In this document: positions 34,121-43,958 of the stretch, one piece after another
How the letters are laid out: the number at the start of each line of letters is the position of its first letter
Numbering within the stretch: the stretch's first letter is position 1
Assembly (NCBI GenBank): GCA_016178785.1
Contig: JACOSO010000050.1
Location: 1 to 44,477 of the forward strand
Length of the DNA: 44,477 bases
Origin: Bacteroidota bacterium
GTDB taxonomy: Bacteria > Bacteroidota > Bacteroidia > Cytophagales > Cyclobacteriaceae
Direction: 5' to 3'
Notes under the pieces: generated by a model
Told to the model about the DNA's origin: nothing
The model's input: the letters and a program-made list of their open reading frames with translations, nothing else
The model's database searches: none
Translations under genes and position numbers: made by a program

Positions 34121-36313
34121 TTACGGCTTTCTTTGCACCTTCATTTCTGCGCGCCTGTTTTTAGAGTGTTCTTCTTCAGGACAGATTACCCCATCGCTGC
34201 AGCGGTTCAATATTAATTCCTCACCAAAACCAACAGCAGTGATTCGATTCTTGTCTATTCCATTGGCTACAAAATAGTCTCTTGTGGCTTCCGCCCGTCT
34301 TTCAGATAGGCCTTGATTGTATTTTTTTGTGCCGCGTGCATCTGCATGAGCCCCAATGTGAAGTGTTGTTTCGGGGTACTTTCTGAGCGTTCTTAAAATC
34401 TTGTTTAGATCCTTCTTCCATTCTGCTTTTACCACGTACTTGTCATAATCAAAATAGGTAACGGTCTTCTCAAGGTACTCTTCCTCAATAACGATATCAT
34501 TGAGCAATTCCTTCTTCGTTATGTTTTTTGTGTTGAGGTCAAATCCATTGGAGATAAAGCCCTTTTTCGTGGCTTCAATTCTGTACTTGTGATCGGGTAC
34601 CACCCTGAACATGTATTCGCCATTGTTGCCAAGCGTCACGGTATCAACCGTATTTCCATCCAAGTCTTTAAGCAATAAAGTGGCATTTGGAAGAACAGTC
34701 TCTGTTTCGTTACTAAAAATCCTTCCCTTGGCAACGATTATTCTTTGCTTTTCTAAGGGGATAAGCAAGCTGTCAATTCCGAAAGGTTGGCCGATAGTAG
34801 AGATGCCGATATCATTCAAGCATGTATATCCTTTTTTCAGTGCATTAAGTGTAAGGTTTTTATCGAATGGCAGTTTGAGCTGAAATTTCCCGACCTCATC
34901 ACTTCGCACAGAATCAATTACACGGCCCTGCTCATCTTTTAAGACAATGGTTGCATCGGGGATAATCTGATATAGGCTATCCAGATTTCTAGTATAACCT
35001 TCAAGGAAAATGTAGTTGGCTACGAATGAATATATGTCATCTGATCCCATTCCATACAGCCGGTTGGAAGAAATAAACCCAACCCTCCCGATTGAATCTG
35101 TGGCCAGCGAAAAATCATCGTAGGAAGAATTAATTGGATAACCGAGATTCCTTGTAACTGAAAATTTTCCCTGCTTTAATTTAGAAGTGTAGATGTCAAG
35201 TCCCCCATAGCCGCCATGTCCGTTGGTCGCAAAATAAAAGGTAGTGTCATTAATCAGGAAAGGATAGAGTTCGTCTCCGGCCGTATTGACGGCAGGCCCT
35301 GCATTGACAAGGTTGGTCCATTCATTTTCGATCAAGTCGCTATAATAAATGTCTGATCCTCCAAATCCGATGGGAAAGTTCGCAGCAAAATAAATTCGCT
35401 TCCCATTTCTGGTGAAAGCGGCATGGCCCACAGAATAGTCTTCGCTGTTGAAAGGAAATGGAACTACGTTTCTAAAGCCACCTTGTGCTCCAACATCGGC
35501 CAAAAATAATTTTACTTGAGTTGTCTTCGTTGAACCGACTACCTGCTTTTGCCCATTGAAGTTGTTTGAAGTAATGGCGGCCTTTTGGCCGCCTTGGTAA
35601 AATGAAACGGGCCCATCGTGCAGGGTTGTTTTTAATTCGTCTTTTTTGAAAAATGACACTACGCCATAATTGCCGCTACCGGAGTTGCTGGCTACATATA
35701 AATGAGAAAGAACTTCTTCCTTCGAAGAGGAAGACACTGACTTTCTTTTTATAAATAAATCATTGTCACGCGTGGAAGCAAACACCACCTCATTCTTGAA
35801 GAAAGTTGCCGCGTAGTCAGAGTGAGGGGAATTAAGTGCTTTGGCTTGCTCAAGTGTAAACAAATCTTCATCCTTCATGTGTTTTTTAACATTCTTTAGG
35901 AAATTAATTTGCCTTTCGATCAATAGACTATCTACTTTTTTCTTGTCGATTGAATTCAATGCATCGATGGCATCATCATATCTATTTGATGTGCACAGAA
36001 CTTGAGCGTACTTATATTTTGACTCTGCAGAAACATCCTGTTCCTTTATCAGCAATTCATACGCTTTTTCTGCGGAGGGCAAATCATTTAGCTTCACATA
36101 ACAGTCTGCGATGCGTTCTTTTGCATAAAGTGTCGATTGTTTTTTTTCAACCATACGGTGGTAGATGGGCAGCGCATTTCTATAGGCTCTCATTGCATAG
36201 AGGTGATCAGCCTTCTTGCGATTGTCATACAGGAACGTGCTGATGTTTGTGCTTTGGCAAAAGCTTTCGGAAGCTGCAACAATGGAAAGTATGGTGATAA
36301 ACGTTCTCATCAT
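34121..36313 (-). CDS. OmpA-family protein with TPR, PD40 propeller and carboxypeptidase-regulatory-like domains (T9SS-associated)
   Basis: 730 residues. Signal peptide (MRTFITILSIVAASESFCQ), a short TPR-like region (about 30-150), a PD40/WD40-like propeller (about 150-420, with GFGGSDIYYSDL and GGYGGLDIYTSKL), two CarboxypepD_reg-like beta-sandwiches (about 430-610), then an OmpA peptidoglycan-binding domain (about 615-730: LHIGAHADARGTKKYNQGLS and RITAVGFGEELILNRC). The order matches PorE-like proteins of the type IX system, which tie outer membrane components to peptidoglycan. The gene starts directly after the porP/sprF stop (TGAATGATG), so it is the third gene of the adhesin cassette. 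Confidence 0.92.
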   Translation of the reverse strand: MMRTFITILSIVAASESFCQSTNISTFLYDNRKKADHLYAMRAYRNALPIYHRMVEKKQSTLYAKERIADCYVKLNDLPSAEKAYELLIKEQDVSAESKYKYAQVLCTSNRYDDAIDALNSIDKKKVDSLLIERQINFLKNVKKHMKDEDLFTLEQAKALNSPHSDYAATFFKNEVVFASTRDNDLFIKRKSVSSSSKEEVLSHLYVASNSGSGNYGVVSFFKKDELKTTLHDGPVSFYQGGQKAAITSNNFNGQKQVVGSTKTTQVKLFLADVGAQGGFRNVVPFPFNSEDYSVGHAAFTRNGKRIYFAANFPIGFGGSDIYYSDLIENEWTNLVNAGPAVNTAGDELYPFLINDTTFYFATNGHGGYGGLDIYTSKLKQGKFSVTRNLGYPINSSYDDFSLATDSIGRVGFISSNRLYGMGSDDIYSFVANYIFLEGYTRNLDSLYQIIPDATIVLKDEQGRVIDSVRSDEVGKFQLKLPFDKNLTLNALKKGYTCLNDIGISTIGQPFGIDSLLIPLEKQRIIVAKGRIFSNETETVLPNATLLLKDLDGNTVDTVTLGNNGEYMFRVVPDHKYRIEATKKGFISNGFDLNTKNITKKELLNDIVIEEEYLEKTVTYFDYDKYVVKAEWKKDLNKILRTLRKYPETTLHIGAHADARGTKKYNQGLSERRAEATRDYFVANGIDKNRITAVGFGEELILNRCSDGVICPEEEHSKNRRAEMKVQRKP

Positions 36314-37231
36314 TCAAAAATAACGCGGGCTTACAAGCCCTTTTTTGTTGTACACAAAGCGGTAGTTGACCATCAATTCGTGTGAGCCAACGGCCACCGC
36401 ATTGATAGGGCCGGTGGCCACTTGATAAGAATAGCCGAATTGAATTTGATCTGTAACCTGAGCCTGTAAGAGCAGTGCCATCGAATTAGATGATTTATAT
36501 GACAAGCCTACCCAGACCACTTCATCCATTAAAAGGTTTGCGTTTAGATCAAATTCAACCGGCCTGTTGTCAAGAAATTTGAGTAAAGCATTGGGCTTGA
36601 ACTTAAGCATTCGGTTAAGAGTAAACACATAACCGCCAGTAACGATAACTGGCTTGTTTTGGTAGATCGTCTGGAACTGTGCACCCCTGTCAAAAACATT
36701 ATTGATCAAGTGAGGGATAGAGATGCCCACATAAGCGAGTCTTGTATAATAGTATAAACCAGCACCAATATTTGGACGTGCCTCTCGAATGTCATTTCCA
36801 AATACAGGGTCATTTGGATTGTAAGTATCCAGGTGAGAATAATCCGCGCGGTAAAAACTCATACCGCCTTGCAAGCCCATTGACAATGTTCCTTTTGATG
36901 ATATAGGGAGGCGATAGGCATAAGAAAAATGAATTCCCGTTTGATCCACCACACTGATGCGATCGTGAATAACCAAAAGGCCGAGGGCAACTCGCTTATT
37001 AAGTAATGGTGAATGAAGCGATACCGTTTGTGTATTGGGCGCCCCTTGCAATCCCACATTTTGAAAGCGGGATAAGAATGTTGCGCTTAATGCATCGTGA
37101 CTGCCGGCATAGGCAGGATTGATGGCCAACCCGTTGAACATGTACTGCGTGTATTGTGCAACTTGCTGCGCCTCAGCTGAAATTGCTGAAATAAGGACTA
37201 TCGTGAGGATATATAAAGATCGAGCCTTCAT
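36314..37231 (-). CDS. Type IX secretion system PorP/SprF-family outer membrane protein
   Basis: 305 residues. Signal peptide ending ISAEAQ and the family signature QYTQYMFNGLAINPAYAGSH with the conserved NPAYAGS. The rest is a beta-barrel with alternating aromatic strands, ending with LMVNYRFVYNKKGLVSPRYF. SprF/PorP proteins are known partners required for export or anchoring of proteins with a type B C-terminal domain. Its ATG shares one base with the adhesin stop (TAATG), and its stop abuts the OmpA-type start, a tightly packed three-gene cassette in the order substrate, SprF-like, OmpA-like. Confidence 0.95.
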   Translation of the reverse strand: MKARSLYILTIVLISAISAEAQQVAQYTQYMFNGLAINPAYAGSHDALSATFLSRFQNVGLQGAPNTQTVSLHSPLLNKRVALGLLVIHDRISVVDQTGIHFSYAYRLPISSKGTLSMGLQGGMSFYRADYSHLDTYNPNDPVFGNDIREARPNIGAGLYYYTRLAYVGISIPHLINNVFDRGAQFQTIYQNKPVIVTGGYVFTLNRMLKFKPNALLKFLDNRPVEFDLNANLLMDEVVWVGLSYKSSNSMALLLQAQVTDQIQFGYSYQVATGPINAVAVGSHELMVNYRFVYNKKGLVSPRYF

Positions 37232-40200
37232 TAGTTTCGTTTTAGCACGACATAACCGCTTATCGGTCCTCGTCCGTCACCCAATTCAACTGAATAGAAG
37301 TATGTTCCCTCAGCCAATGAGCCTCTTGCTAAGCCATGATTTGATTGACCATACCAATTATTGGTCTCGTTGGAATAACCGCGTGTTTCAAAAACCACGT
37401 TATTGAATCTATCGAAAATATGTACTGTATTATTCGGAAATTTCTCTATTCCATCAATGTGCCAGTAGTCATTCTTACCGTCACCATTGGGTGATAGAGC
37501 TTGGTATACCTTGAACGGTGGAGGGCCAACACTAATAAACACCGTTGCCGAATCATACAATCTACCCCTGTCATAAATTCTATAGCGAATTGAATCCGGT
37601 CCAATCCAATCAAAATTCGGCTTATAAAGAATGGCTGTGCCATTATTGGTAATGGTTGCATTGCCTTTGAATGAAATAACCCGATCAATCACTAAGACAT
37701 CGGCAGAATCTTTTTCATAGATGTCGTAAAATTCTTTGTAGGGAGTTTCAATCACCAAGTCATTCGTCAGCACATCAAAAGTATTTTCACTTCTACCGAT
37801 GACGTCATAAGAGTCGTCAACAGCAACAGGCGGATCATTGACCGGAGTAATGGCAATCACTACATTTATGGTTGTACAAAGCGCGGGTGTGCCATCATCG
37901 CATGCTCCTAAAGTCCACGTTGAGCGACCATTGTAATTTTTAGCAGGATTGAAGTCAAAGCAAAAGCCGAACGTGCTACTCTTTGTCATATCGCCTCCAC
38001 CAAGCAAATTGCCAGGGCTCGTGAATGTGATTACGTTACTGTCGACATCGACTACGCTTAAGCAAACCAGTCGTTTAGCATCTTCAAGAGTGTAGATTGT
38101 TGGTATTGGTAGAATGGATGGTGGATCATTTACCGGGGTGACGTTAATGGCTACTGTTGCAACGTTGGAATCTGTAATTCCATCATTGGCCTTGAAGGTA
38201 AAGCTATCTTGCCCGTTGAAATTCAATGAAGGAGTATAGGTGACATTTGGAGGCGTGCCTGTCATGGCTCCATTTGCAGGTGGAGTTACAATGTCATAGG
38301 TAAGAGGGTCTCCGTCAACATCTGTTGCTGTCAGTGTAATAATGGCAGGTACATCTTCTGCTGTGGTAACGCTTTGGTTATTTGCCCCCGATTGGTTGTT
38401 GGCAGTTGGCGCATCATTCACCGGAGTCACTGTGATAGAAATAGCTGACACATTTGAATTGAGGCTTCCGTCACTTACTTCGTAGGTAAAACTGTCAGTG
38501 CCGCTATAGTTTGAATTTGGTGTGTAGGTTAACGTTGAGCCGCTTCCGGCCAATGTTCCGTTCGTTGGGGGAGTTACGATAATAAAGGTGAGTTGATCAC
38601 CATCAACGTCATTGCCTGTTAGAATTATAGTTACGCTGTTATCTTCCGCAACGGTGATGGTTTGATCGCTCGAGGTAGGCGCATCGTTTACCGGTGTGAT
38701 GGTTAAGGACACAGTTGCGGTATTTGAATTTACAGTTCCATCGTTTACATAAAACGTAAAATTGTCAATACCGAAGTAGTTAGCAGATGGTGTGTAGATT
38801 AGGCCAGGTGCCGTACCACTCAACGTGCCATTGCTGGGTGGAGTGGCAATGGTGTATGTCAAAACATTACCATCAACATCAGCTGCGGTCAAAATAATTG
38901 AGACGGGTATATCTTCTGCAAGGGCCACACTCTGACTATTAGCGACTGGCGCATCGTTCACGGGACTCACTGTAATAGAAATTGTTGCGGGACCAGAGTT
39001 TATAGACCCATCATTTGCAATGAAGGTAAAGCTGTCAGCCCCATTGAAATTTAAATCAGGAGAATAAGTGATGTTGGGAACGGCTCCACTCAACAATCCG
39101 TGCGTAGGCTGGCTCAACACGCTATATGTGACTGGATCTCCTTCAATATCAGTTGCTGTTAATTGAATATTAGCAGGTGTGTCTTCGTTTGTGTTGATCC
39201 CTTGAGCGTTGGCAATAGGAGCATCGTTCGCGGGTGTCACCGTAATGGAGACGGTTGCGATGTTTGAATCGATAGTTCCATCATTGACTTTGAAAGTAAA
39301 GTTGTCACTGCCATTGTAGTTCGGTGCCGGTGTGTAAGTAAGGTTAGGCACTGTACCGCTGAGCGAACCATGGGCAGGCGGAACCACTACAATGTATGTA
39401 AGTGCGTTTCCATCTACATCGCTTCCCGTTAGAGTTAACGAAGATGGAGCATCCTCTGCCGTAATCACAGACTTGGCATCGGCTATTGGCGCATCATTTA
39501 CAGGAGTTACGTTGATGGAAACAGTGGCCGTGTTTGAATCAACACTTCCGTCATTGACTTTGAAAGTAAAGCTGTCGTTGCCATTGTAATTCAGAGCGGG
39601 TGTGTAGGTAAGATTGGGTGCTGCGCCACTAAATGCACCGTGTGCAGGAGGATTTACAATTGTATATAATAAGGCATTTCCGTCCGGATCACTCGCGACA
39701 AGTATGATCGCTTGAGAAACATCTTCATTTGTTACAACGGACTGATCAAAAGTAATGGGCGGGCTATTGGTGGCACTTTGAAGGTTTAGAAACAAAGTGG
39801 CAATATTAGAATCTGTAGTACCGTCATTTACTTTGAAGGTGAATTGATCGGGACTGTCAGAAGCGTCAGGAGTATAGGTAATGCTCTGTCCGGAAATTGC
39901 TCCTACAGATCCATGAGTTGGGCCTGTTACCAAGATATAAGTTAAGGGGTTCCCGTCAACATCACTTCCAGTTAATGTAATTGGTTTGGCTGTAAGATGT
40001 GTATAGGTTACACTTTGGTTATCAGCTACGGGCGCATCGTTGACGGGAGTCACGGTGATGGAAACCGTGGCGCTGTTTGAATCGACTGTTCCGTCATTGA
40101 CTTTGAAAGTGAAGCTGTCACTGCCGTTATAGTTGAGTGCCGGTGTGTAAGTGAGGTTGGGCGTAGTGCCACTTAGTGCTCCGTGTGCCGGTGAGGCGAC

Positions 40201-42576
40201 CACAATGTAGGTAAGCGCATTCCCGTCCACATCACTTCCCGTCAGGTTGATGGCCATCTGAGTGTCCTCCGGAGTAGTCACGCTTTGGCTGTTGGCCACT
40301 GGAGCATCATTTACAGGTGTAACCGTAATTGAAATCATGGCGACATTCGAATCGACTGTTCCATCATTGACTTTGAAAGTGAAGCTGTCGTTGCCATTAT
40401 AGTTGGCAGCAGGTGTATAGGTCAGGTTGGGAGCTGATCCACTCAACGCCCCGTGGGTTGGCGAACTCACTACGGAATAGGTTAGTGCATTGCCATCGAC
40501 ATCGCTGGCGGTCAAAGTGATTGCCTTCGCAATGTCTTCAGTTACAGTTACACTTTGGGTGGTGGCTACAGGTGCATCGTTTACAGGTGCTACGGTAATC
40601 GAAATGGTAGCCGTGTTTGAATCTACTGTTCCATCATTGACCTTAAAGGTGAAACTGTCGCTGCCGTTGTAATTTAGAGTTGGCGTGTAGGTAAGATTAG
40701 GGGCCGTGCCGGTGAGCGTTCCATGAACGGGTTGAGTTAATATCGTGTAGATCAGGATATCTCCGTCTGGGTCACTTCCAGATAAGATGACTGAAGTGGA
40801 AACATCTTCCGTTACAGAAACGGACTGATTATTGGCAGAGGGTGGATCATTTGCAGGTGTAATCGTAATGAGCACACTAGCGTTGTTATTTGAGTCAGCA
40901 CCGCCATCGTTAACCTTAAAAGTAAAATTATCAACTCCGTTATAATTGGCGACTGGAGTGTAAGTCAAGTTTGCGCCTGAGCCTGTAAGGATGCCGTGTT
41001 GTGGCTGAGTAACGATAATATAGGTAAGAGGGCTTCCTTCAATGTCGCTTCCGGTTAAAATAATTCCAGCCGAAGTATCTTCTTGTGTTGTGATACTCTG
41101 ACTATTTGCGACTGGCGCATCATTAACCTGAGTAACATTTATGCTTACAGTAGCTGTATTCGAAGTAAATATCCCATCACTCGCTTTAAAGGTAAATGTA
41201 TCAGCGCCATTGTAATTAGAGCTTGGAGCATAAGTTACATTTGGGGCAGCTCCGGTAAGGGTGCCATGGGCAGGAGAACTTACAATAGTATAAGTGAGAG
41301 GATCTGAATCAGGATCAGTTGCCACCAGCGTGACCCCTGTTGGTGTGTCTTCCGACACGTTCACTGATTGATTTTGGGCAACTGGTGGAGCATTTGGTTG
41401 AACAACCGTGACAGAGGTGCTAGACTGACTTCCACCGTTTAGTCCACAAGGTGGAGTATTTGCGTCTTTCTGCGCTGTCGCAACAATCTTATCGTAATTC
41501 TGAAGAGGGCCAGCTAGCGCAACCGACCAATTGATTCCTGTAGCGTAAGCGGCATCCGTCTCGCGAGGGGTAGCAGACCATTGATTTGTAGTTCCCGCAA
41601 TAACCGGAAAAACTTGTACCACGATGTAAATGCCATTATCGCATGTTCCTGATACCGAAGTCTGCCCTGCGCGTACGGGTTGATTAATGCCAGGCGCATT
41701 AACGGGAACACTGTTAAAGCCGCTGCAAGTTTCGCATAAGTTAATAATTGCTGTAGGGCACTGGTTGGAAACAATATCAGTGAAAGCGCAGGCATTACAA
41801 TGTGCGTATTTCGCGTCATCATCATTTACGCCAGAGATATCGGCAATTTTGCCTCCCATAGCACAAGTTGCGGAGACATTGGTTGCCGCGGCAAAGCGCA
41901 CGCCTGTGTTTAAGCTGATGCCAAACACACTTGCCAAGTCGGCAACGGATACATAGAAGTCATAGAAGTAATCCGGGTCACCGCATGAGGCCTCATCCGC
42001 AACTGAGATTTGAAAGTGAGTGTCGAGAGGGTATGTAATTAGGGGAGTAGAGCAGCTGCTTATCCCATCAATATTGTAAACGATCACGCCAAAGTTCTGG
42101 TTCTTAATAAGAGTGACGTCAATTTCGAATCCCGGGTTTTCAGCTGTTGCATTCGGATCGTTTGCTCCGAAAAGACCGTCCGTGTCCAGGAGAATAGTCC
42201 ACGCCTCAACACTCGGATTATCATCTCCAACCCTGAATCTGAAAATCAGATTGTTGTTGGCATCTTTTACAGCGTAAACGGAGTGCCCTTTTGTATCGGG
42301 AATTAAATCTGTTATGCCACAGGATTTGCCAGTATTGTCGCCAGTTGCGTCCCCGTTCACCTGAGGGATGCCGAACATATTTACTTCAAACTCGGGAACC
42401 CAATAGTTGGTGCTTGTAGAGAATCCGGCTGCTGTTTTTGTGACAAATCCATCTTGATTTGGATCAAGAACGCTAGAACCTGCTTTTATAATCTGGCCAC
42501 GCAATAGCTGCTGAGCAATTGTTGACTTTATGAATAGAAAAGTCAACAGAAAGAATATAAAGCCAACCTTTCTCAA
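37231..42576 (-). CDS. Giant T9SS-exported adhesin with tandem Ig/cadherin-like repeats and gliding-type C-terminal domain
   Basis: 1781 residues. Signal peptide KVGFIFFLLTFLFIKSTIAQ; the start must be TTG at 42576 because no in-frame ATG precedes the signal. Residues about 24-390 are a Cys-rich N-terminal part beginning LRGQIIKAGSSVLDPNQDGF. From about 394 to 1478 there are twelve Ig/cadherin-like units of about 91 residues (pattern NDAPVA...EDT...LTGSDVDGN...PNLTYTP...NYNGxDSFTFKVNDG). Two divergent units follow, the second like a Big_9-type domain. The end (about 1690-1781) is a T9SS type B/gliding-associated CTD: YQALSPNGDGKNDYWHIDG to YFYSVELGDGRG. The DxDG-type acidic motifs suggest calcium binding. 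It resembles SprB-like adhesins by layout, not by close identity. Confidence 0.92.
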   Translation of the reverse strand: MRKVGFIFFLLTFLFIKSTIAQQLLRGQIIKAGSSVLDPNQDGFVTKTAAGFSTSTNYWVPEFEVNMFGIPQVNGDATGDNTGKSCGITDLIPDTKGHSVYAVKDANNNLIFRFRVGDDNPSVEAWTILLDTDGLFGANDPNATAENPGFEIDVTLIKNQNFGVIVYNIDGISSCSTPLITYPLDTHFQISVADEASCGDPDYFYDFYVSVADLASVFGISLNTGVRFAAATNVSATCAMGGKIADISGVNDDDAKYAHCNACAFTDIVSNQCPTAIINLCETCSGFNSVPVNAPGINQPVRAGQTSVSGTCDNGIYIVVQVFPVIAGTTNQWSATPRETDAAYATGINWSVALAGPLQNYDKIVATAQKDANTPPCGLNGGSQSSTSVTVVQPNAPPVAQNQSVNVSEDTPTGVTLVATDPDSDPLTYTIVSSPAHGTLTGAAPNVTYAPSSNYNGADTFTFKASDGIFTSNTATVSINVTQVNDAPVANSQSITTQEDTSAGIILTGSDIEGSPLTYIIVTQPQHGILTGSGANLTYTPVANYNGVDNFTFKVNDGGADSNNNASVLITITPANDPPSANNQSVSVTEDVSTSVILSGSDPDGDILIYTILTQPVHGTLTGTAPNLTYTPTLNYNGSDSFTFKVNDGTVDSNTATISITVAPVNDAPVATTQSVTVTEDIAKAITLTASDVDGNALTYSVVSSPTHGALSGSAPNLTYTPAANYNGNDSFTFKVNDGTVDSNVAMISITVTPVNDAPVANSQSVTTPEDTQMAINLTGSDVDGNALTYIVVASPAHGALSGTTPNLTYTPALNYNGSDSFTFKVNDGTVDSNSATVSITVTPVNDAPVADNQSVTYTHLTAKPITLTGSDVDGNPLTYILVTGPTHGSVGAISGQSITYTPDASDSPDQFTFKVNDGTTDSNIATLFLNLQSATNSPPITFDQSVVTNEDVSQAIILVASDPDGNALLYTIVNPPAHGAFSGAAPNLTYTPALNYNGNDSFTFKVNDGSVDSNTATVSINVTPVNDAPIADAKSVITAEDAPSSLTLTGSDVDGNALTYIVVVPPAHGSLSGTVPNLTYTPAPNYNGSDNFTFKVNDGTIDSNIATVSITVTPANDAPIANAQGINTNEDTPANIQLTATDIEGDPVTYSVLSQPTHGLLSGAVPNITYSPDLNFNGADSFTFIANDGSINSGPATISITVSPVNDAPVANSQSVALAEDIPVSIILTAADVDGNVLTYTIATPPSNGTLSGTAPGLIYTPSANYFGIDNFTFYVNDGTVNSNTATVSLTITPVNDAPTSSDQTITVAEDNSVTIILTGNDVDGDQLTFIIVTPPTNGTLAGSGSTLTYTPNSNYSGTDSFTYEVSDGSLNSNVSAISITVTPVNDAPTANNQSGANNQSVTTAEDVPAIITLTATDVDGDPLTYDIVTPPANGAMTGTPPNVTYTPSLNFNGQDSFTFKANDGITDSNVATVAINVTPVNDPPSILPIPTIYTLEDAKRLVCLSVVDVDSNVITFTSPGNLLGGGDMTKSSTFGFCFDFNPAKNYNGRSTWTLGACDDGTPALCTTINVVIAITPVNDPPVAVDDSYDVIGRSENTFDVLTNDLVIETPYKEFYDIYEKDSADVLVIDRVISFKGNATITNNGTAILYKPNFDWIGPDSIRYRIYDRGRLYDSATVFISVGPPPFKVYQALSPNGDGKNDYWHIDGIEKFPNNTVHIFDRFNNVVFETRGYSNETNNWYGQSNHGLARGSLAEGTYFYSVELGDGRGPISGYVVLKRN
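38140..41396 (-). repeat. Twelve tandem ~273-bp adhesin repeats
   Basis: In-frame units inside the adhesin gene, about 273 bases each, with best mutual similarity among units 3, 4, 5, 7 and 8 (shared FTFKVNDGTVDSN and LTYTPALNYNG). Unit 6 (around 39990) has YTHLTAK where others have x-x-ED. Unit 12 carries a small internal duplication ANNQSGANNQS (38371-38403). Confidence 0.85.
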
Positions 42577-42716
42577 AATATTGAAAGTTACGAGCTATAG
42601 ATAGCCTCCTAATTTAATGAAAACTTAGTACAGTATGTAACCTTATCGGCTTCGGAGACATGCGAAATCTGTCTAAATAGCACCCCAGAGAGCACAAAAC
42701 CAAGGCTTGCTATTAC

Positions 42717-42756
42717 TTTACTAAGGATATCCTTAGTAAAAATCAGGAATTCCTGA
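42717..42756. promoter_or_regulatory. Two adjacent perfect palindromes upstream of the adhesin
   Basis: A 24-base perfect palindrome at 42717-42740 (half-site TTTACTAAGGAT) and a 14-base one at 42743-42756 (TCAGGAATTCCTGA). Their centres are 21 bases apart, two helix turns, which suits a pair of dimer sites on one face. They lie about 140 bases upstream of the adhesin start and about 145 bases before the divergent dehydrogenase. Operator role is inferred. Confidence 0.6.
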
Positions 42757-42815
42757 GTCTCAAGAATCGCCTTTAACAGATTCGATTGAGAATATCTAGT
42801 ATGAGATTTTATCAA

Positions 42816-42862
42816 AAGACAAATGTCTTCAAAGCGTTGAGCTAATTTTTTTATTGAAGCTC
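42816..42862. promoter_or_regulatory. Further dyads before the alcohol dehydrogenase gene
   Basis: AAGACA-AA-TGTCTT at 42816-42829, then GAGCT at 42839-42843 and AGCTC at 42858-42862 around an A/T-rich loop. The region between adhesin and dehydrogenase (42577-42899) holds no gene I can support; these dyads and the palindromes at 42717-42756 are its visible content. Confidence 0.4.
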
Positions 42863-42899
42863 TCTTACTTGGATTAACTTGGCATCAAAATAAACAAGA

Positions 42900-43943
42900 A
42901 TGATACCCGTAAAAGGATATGCTGCTCAAAACCCCAAGGCTCCTCTCGCACCTTTTAAATTCGAACGGAGAGAATTAAAACCACACGATGTTCTGATAGA
43001 TATTATTTATTGTGGTGTTTGTCACTCCGACATTCACATGGCCCGCGATGAATGGGGCGGAGCAATTTACCCATTAGTTCCGGGCCATGAGATTGTGGGA
43101 AAGGTAAATCGGATAGGATCGAGTGTTAAGAAATTCAAAGTGGGGGACCTGGCTGCTGTTGGCGTCCTTGTGGATTCCTGTCGTGAATGTTCGAGTTGCA
43201 AGCAAGGACTTGAGCAATACTGCGAAGTGCATTGGGTGCCGACTTATAGTGGTTATGAAATGGACAATAAGACCATTACCTATGGAGGATACTCCAATCA
43301 GATTGTGACAGACGAAAATTACGTTCTTCAGGTTCCAAATAATCTCGATCGCAAAGGAATCGCGCCTTTACTATGTGCCGGCATAACAACCTATTCACCT
43401 CTTCGCCATTGGAGGGTTGGCAAAGGACACAAGATAGGAGTGGTTGGACTTGGCGGACTTGGCCACATGGCTGTGAAGTTTGCTGCTTCGTTTGACGCTG
43501 AGGTAACCGTGCTAAGTACTTCGAATTCAAAACAAGCCGATGCCAAAAGATTGGGGGCGGCACATTTTATTAATACAACAGATGAAGCGCAACTCAAAAA
43601 AGCAAAAGGTCAGTTTGACTTTTTGTTGAATACAATCGCGGCCCATCACGACATCAACTCGCTCGTGGCTTTATTAAAATTGAACGGCACCATGATCATG
43701 GTCGGTATTCCACCCGAAGACCCGAGCCTTTCAGTTTCAGGACTTATCGGCAAGAGAAGAACAATTGCGGGGTCAATGATTGGCGGCATTCGTGAAACGC
43801 AGGAGATGCTTAACTACTGTGCGGAGAAAAACATTGTTTCAGACGTTGAAGTGATCGCTATGAAAGATATCAACATGGCGTATGAGCGAATGATCAAAGG
43901 CGATGTGCGCTATCGTTTTGTGATTGATATGGCTACCTTATAA
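42900..43943 (+). CDS. Zinc-dependent NAD(P) alcohol dehydrogenase, CAD/YahK type
   Basis: 347 residues, medium-chain dehydrogenase. Catalytic zinc ligands: Cys in YCGVCHSDIHMA, the GHE motif in PLVPGHEIVGKV, and a Cys in the region before the cofactor domain (PLLCAGITTY). Structural zinc cluster DSCRECSSCKQGLEQYC. Rossmann motif VVGLGGLGHMAVKFA; the following residues STSNSK suggest NADP preference. Members of the cinnamyl-alcohol-dehydrogenase-like group reduce a wide range of aldehydes to alcohols. It is a single gene, divergent from the adhesin operon, followed by a terminator. Confidence 0.95.
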   Translation: MIPVKGYAAQNPKAPLAPFKFERRELKPHDVLIDIIYCGVCHSDIHMARDEWGGAIYPLVPGHEIVGKVNRIGSSVKKFKVGDLAAVGVLVDSCRECSSCKQGLEQYCEVHWVPTYSGYEMDNKTITYGGYSNQIVTDENYVLQVPNNLDRKGIAPLLCAGITTYSPLRHWRVGKGHKIGVVGLGGLGHMAVKFAASFDAEVTVLSTSNSKQADAKRLGAAHFINTTDEAQLKKAKGQFDFLLNTIAAHHDINSLVALLKLNGTMIMVGIPPEDPSLSVSGLIGKRRTIAGSMIGGIRETQEMLNYCAEKNIVSDVEVIAMKDINMAYERMIKGDVRYRFVIDMATL

Positions 43944-43958
43944 ACTAGGAACCCTCAG

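Noticed and set aside
39392..40672. Plus-strand frames of 60-65 residues opposite the adhesin repeats
   Set aside because: They recur with the repeat period and are shadows of the coding strand.
42609..42815. 68-residue minus-strand frame upstream of the adhesin
   Set aside because: It runs through two perfect palindromes and has no recognisable domain; it looks like a chance frame in regulatory DNA.
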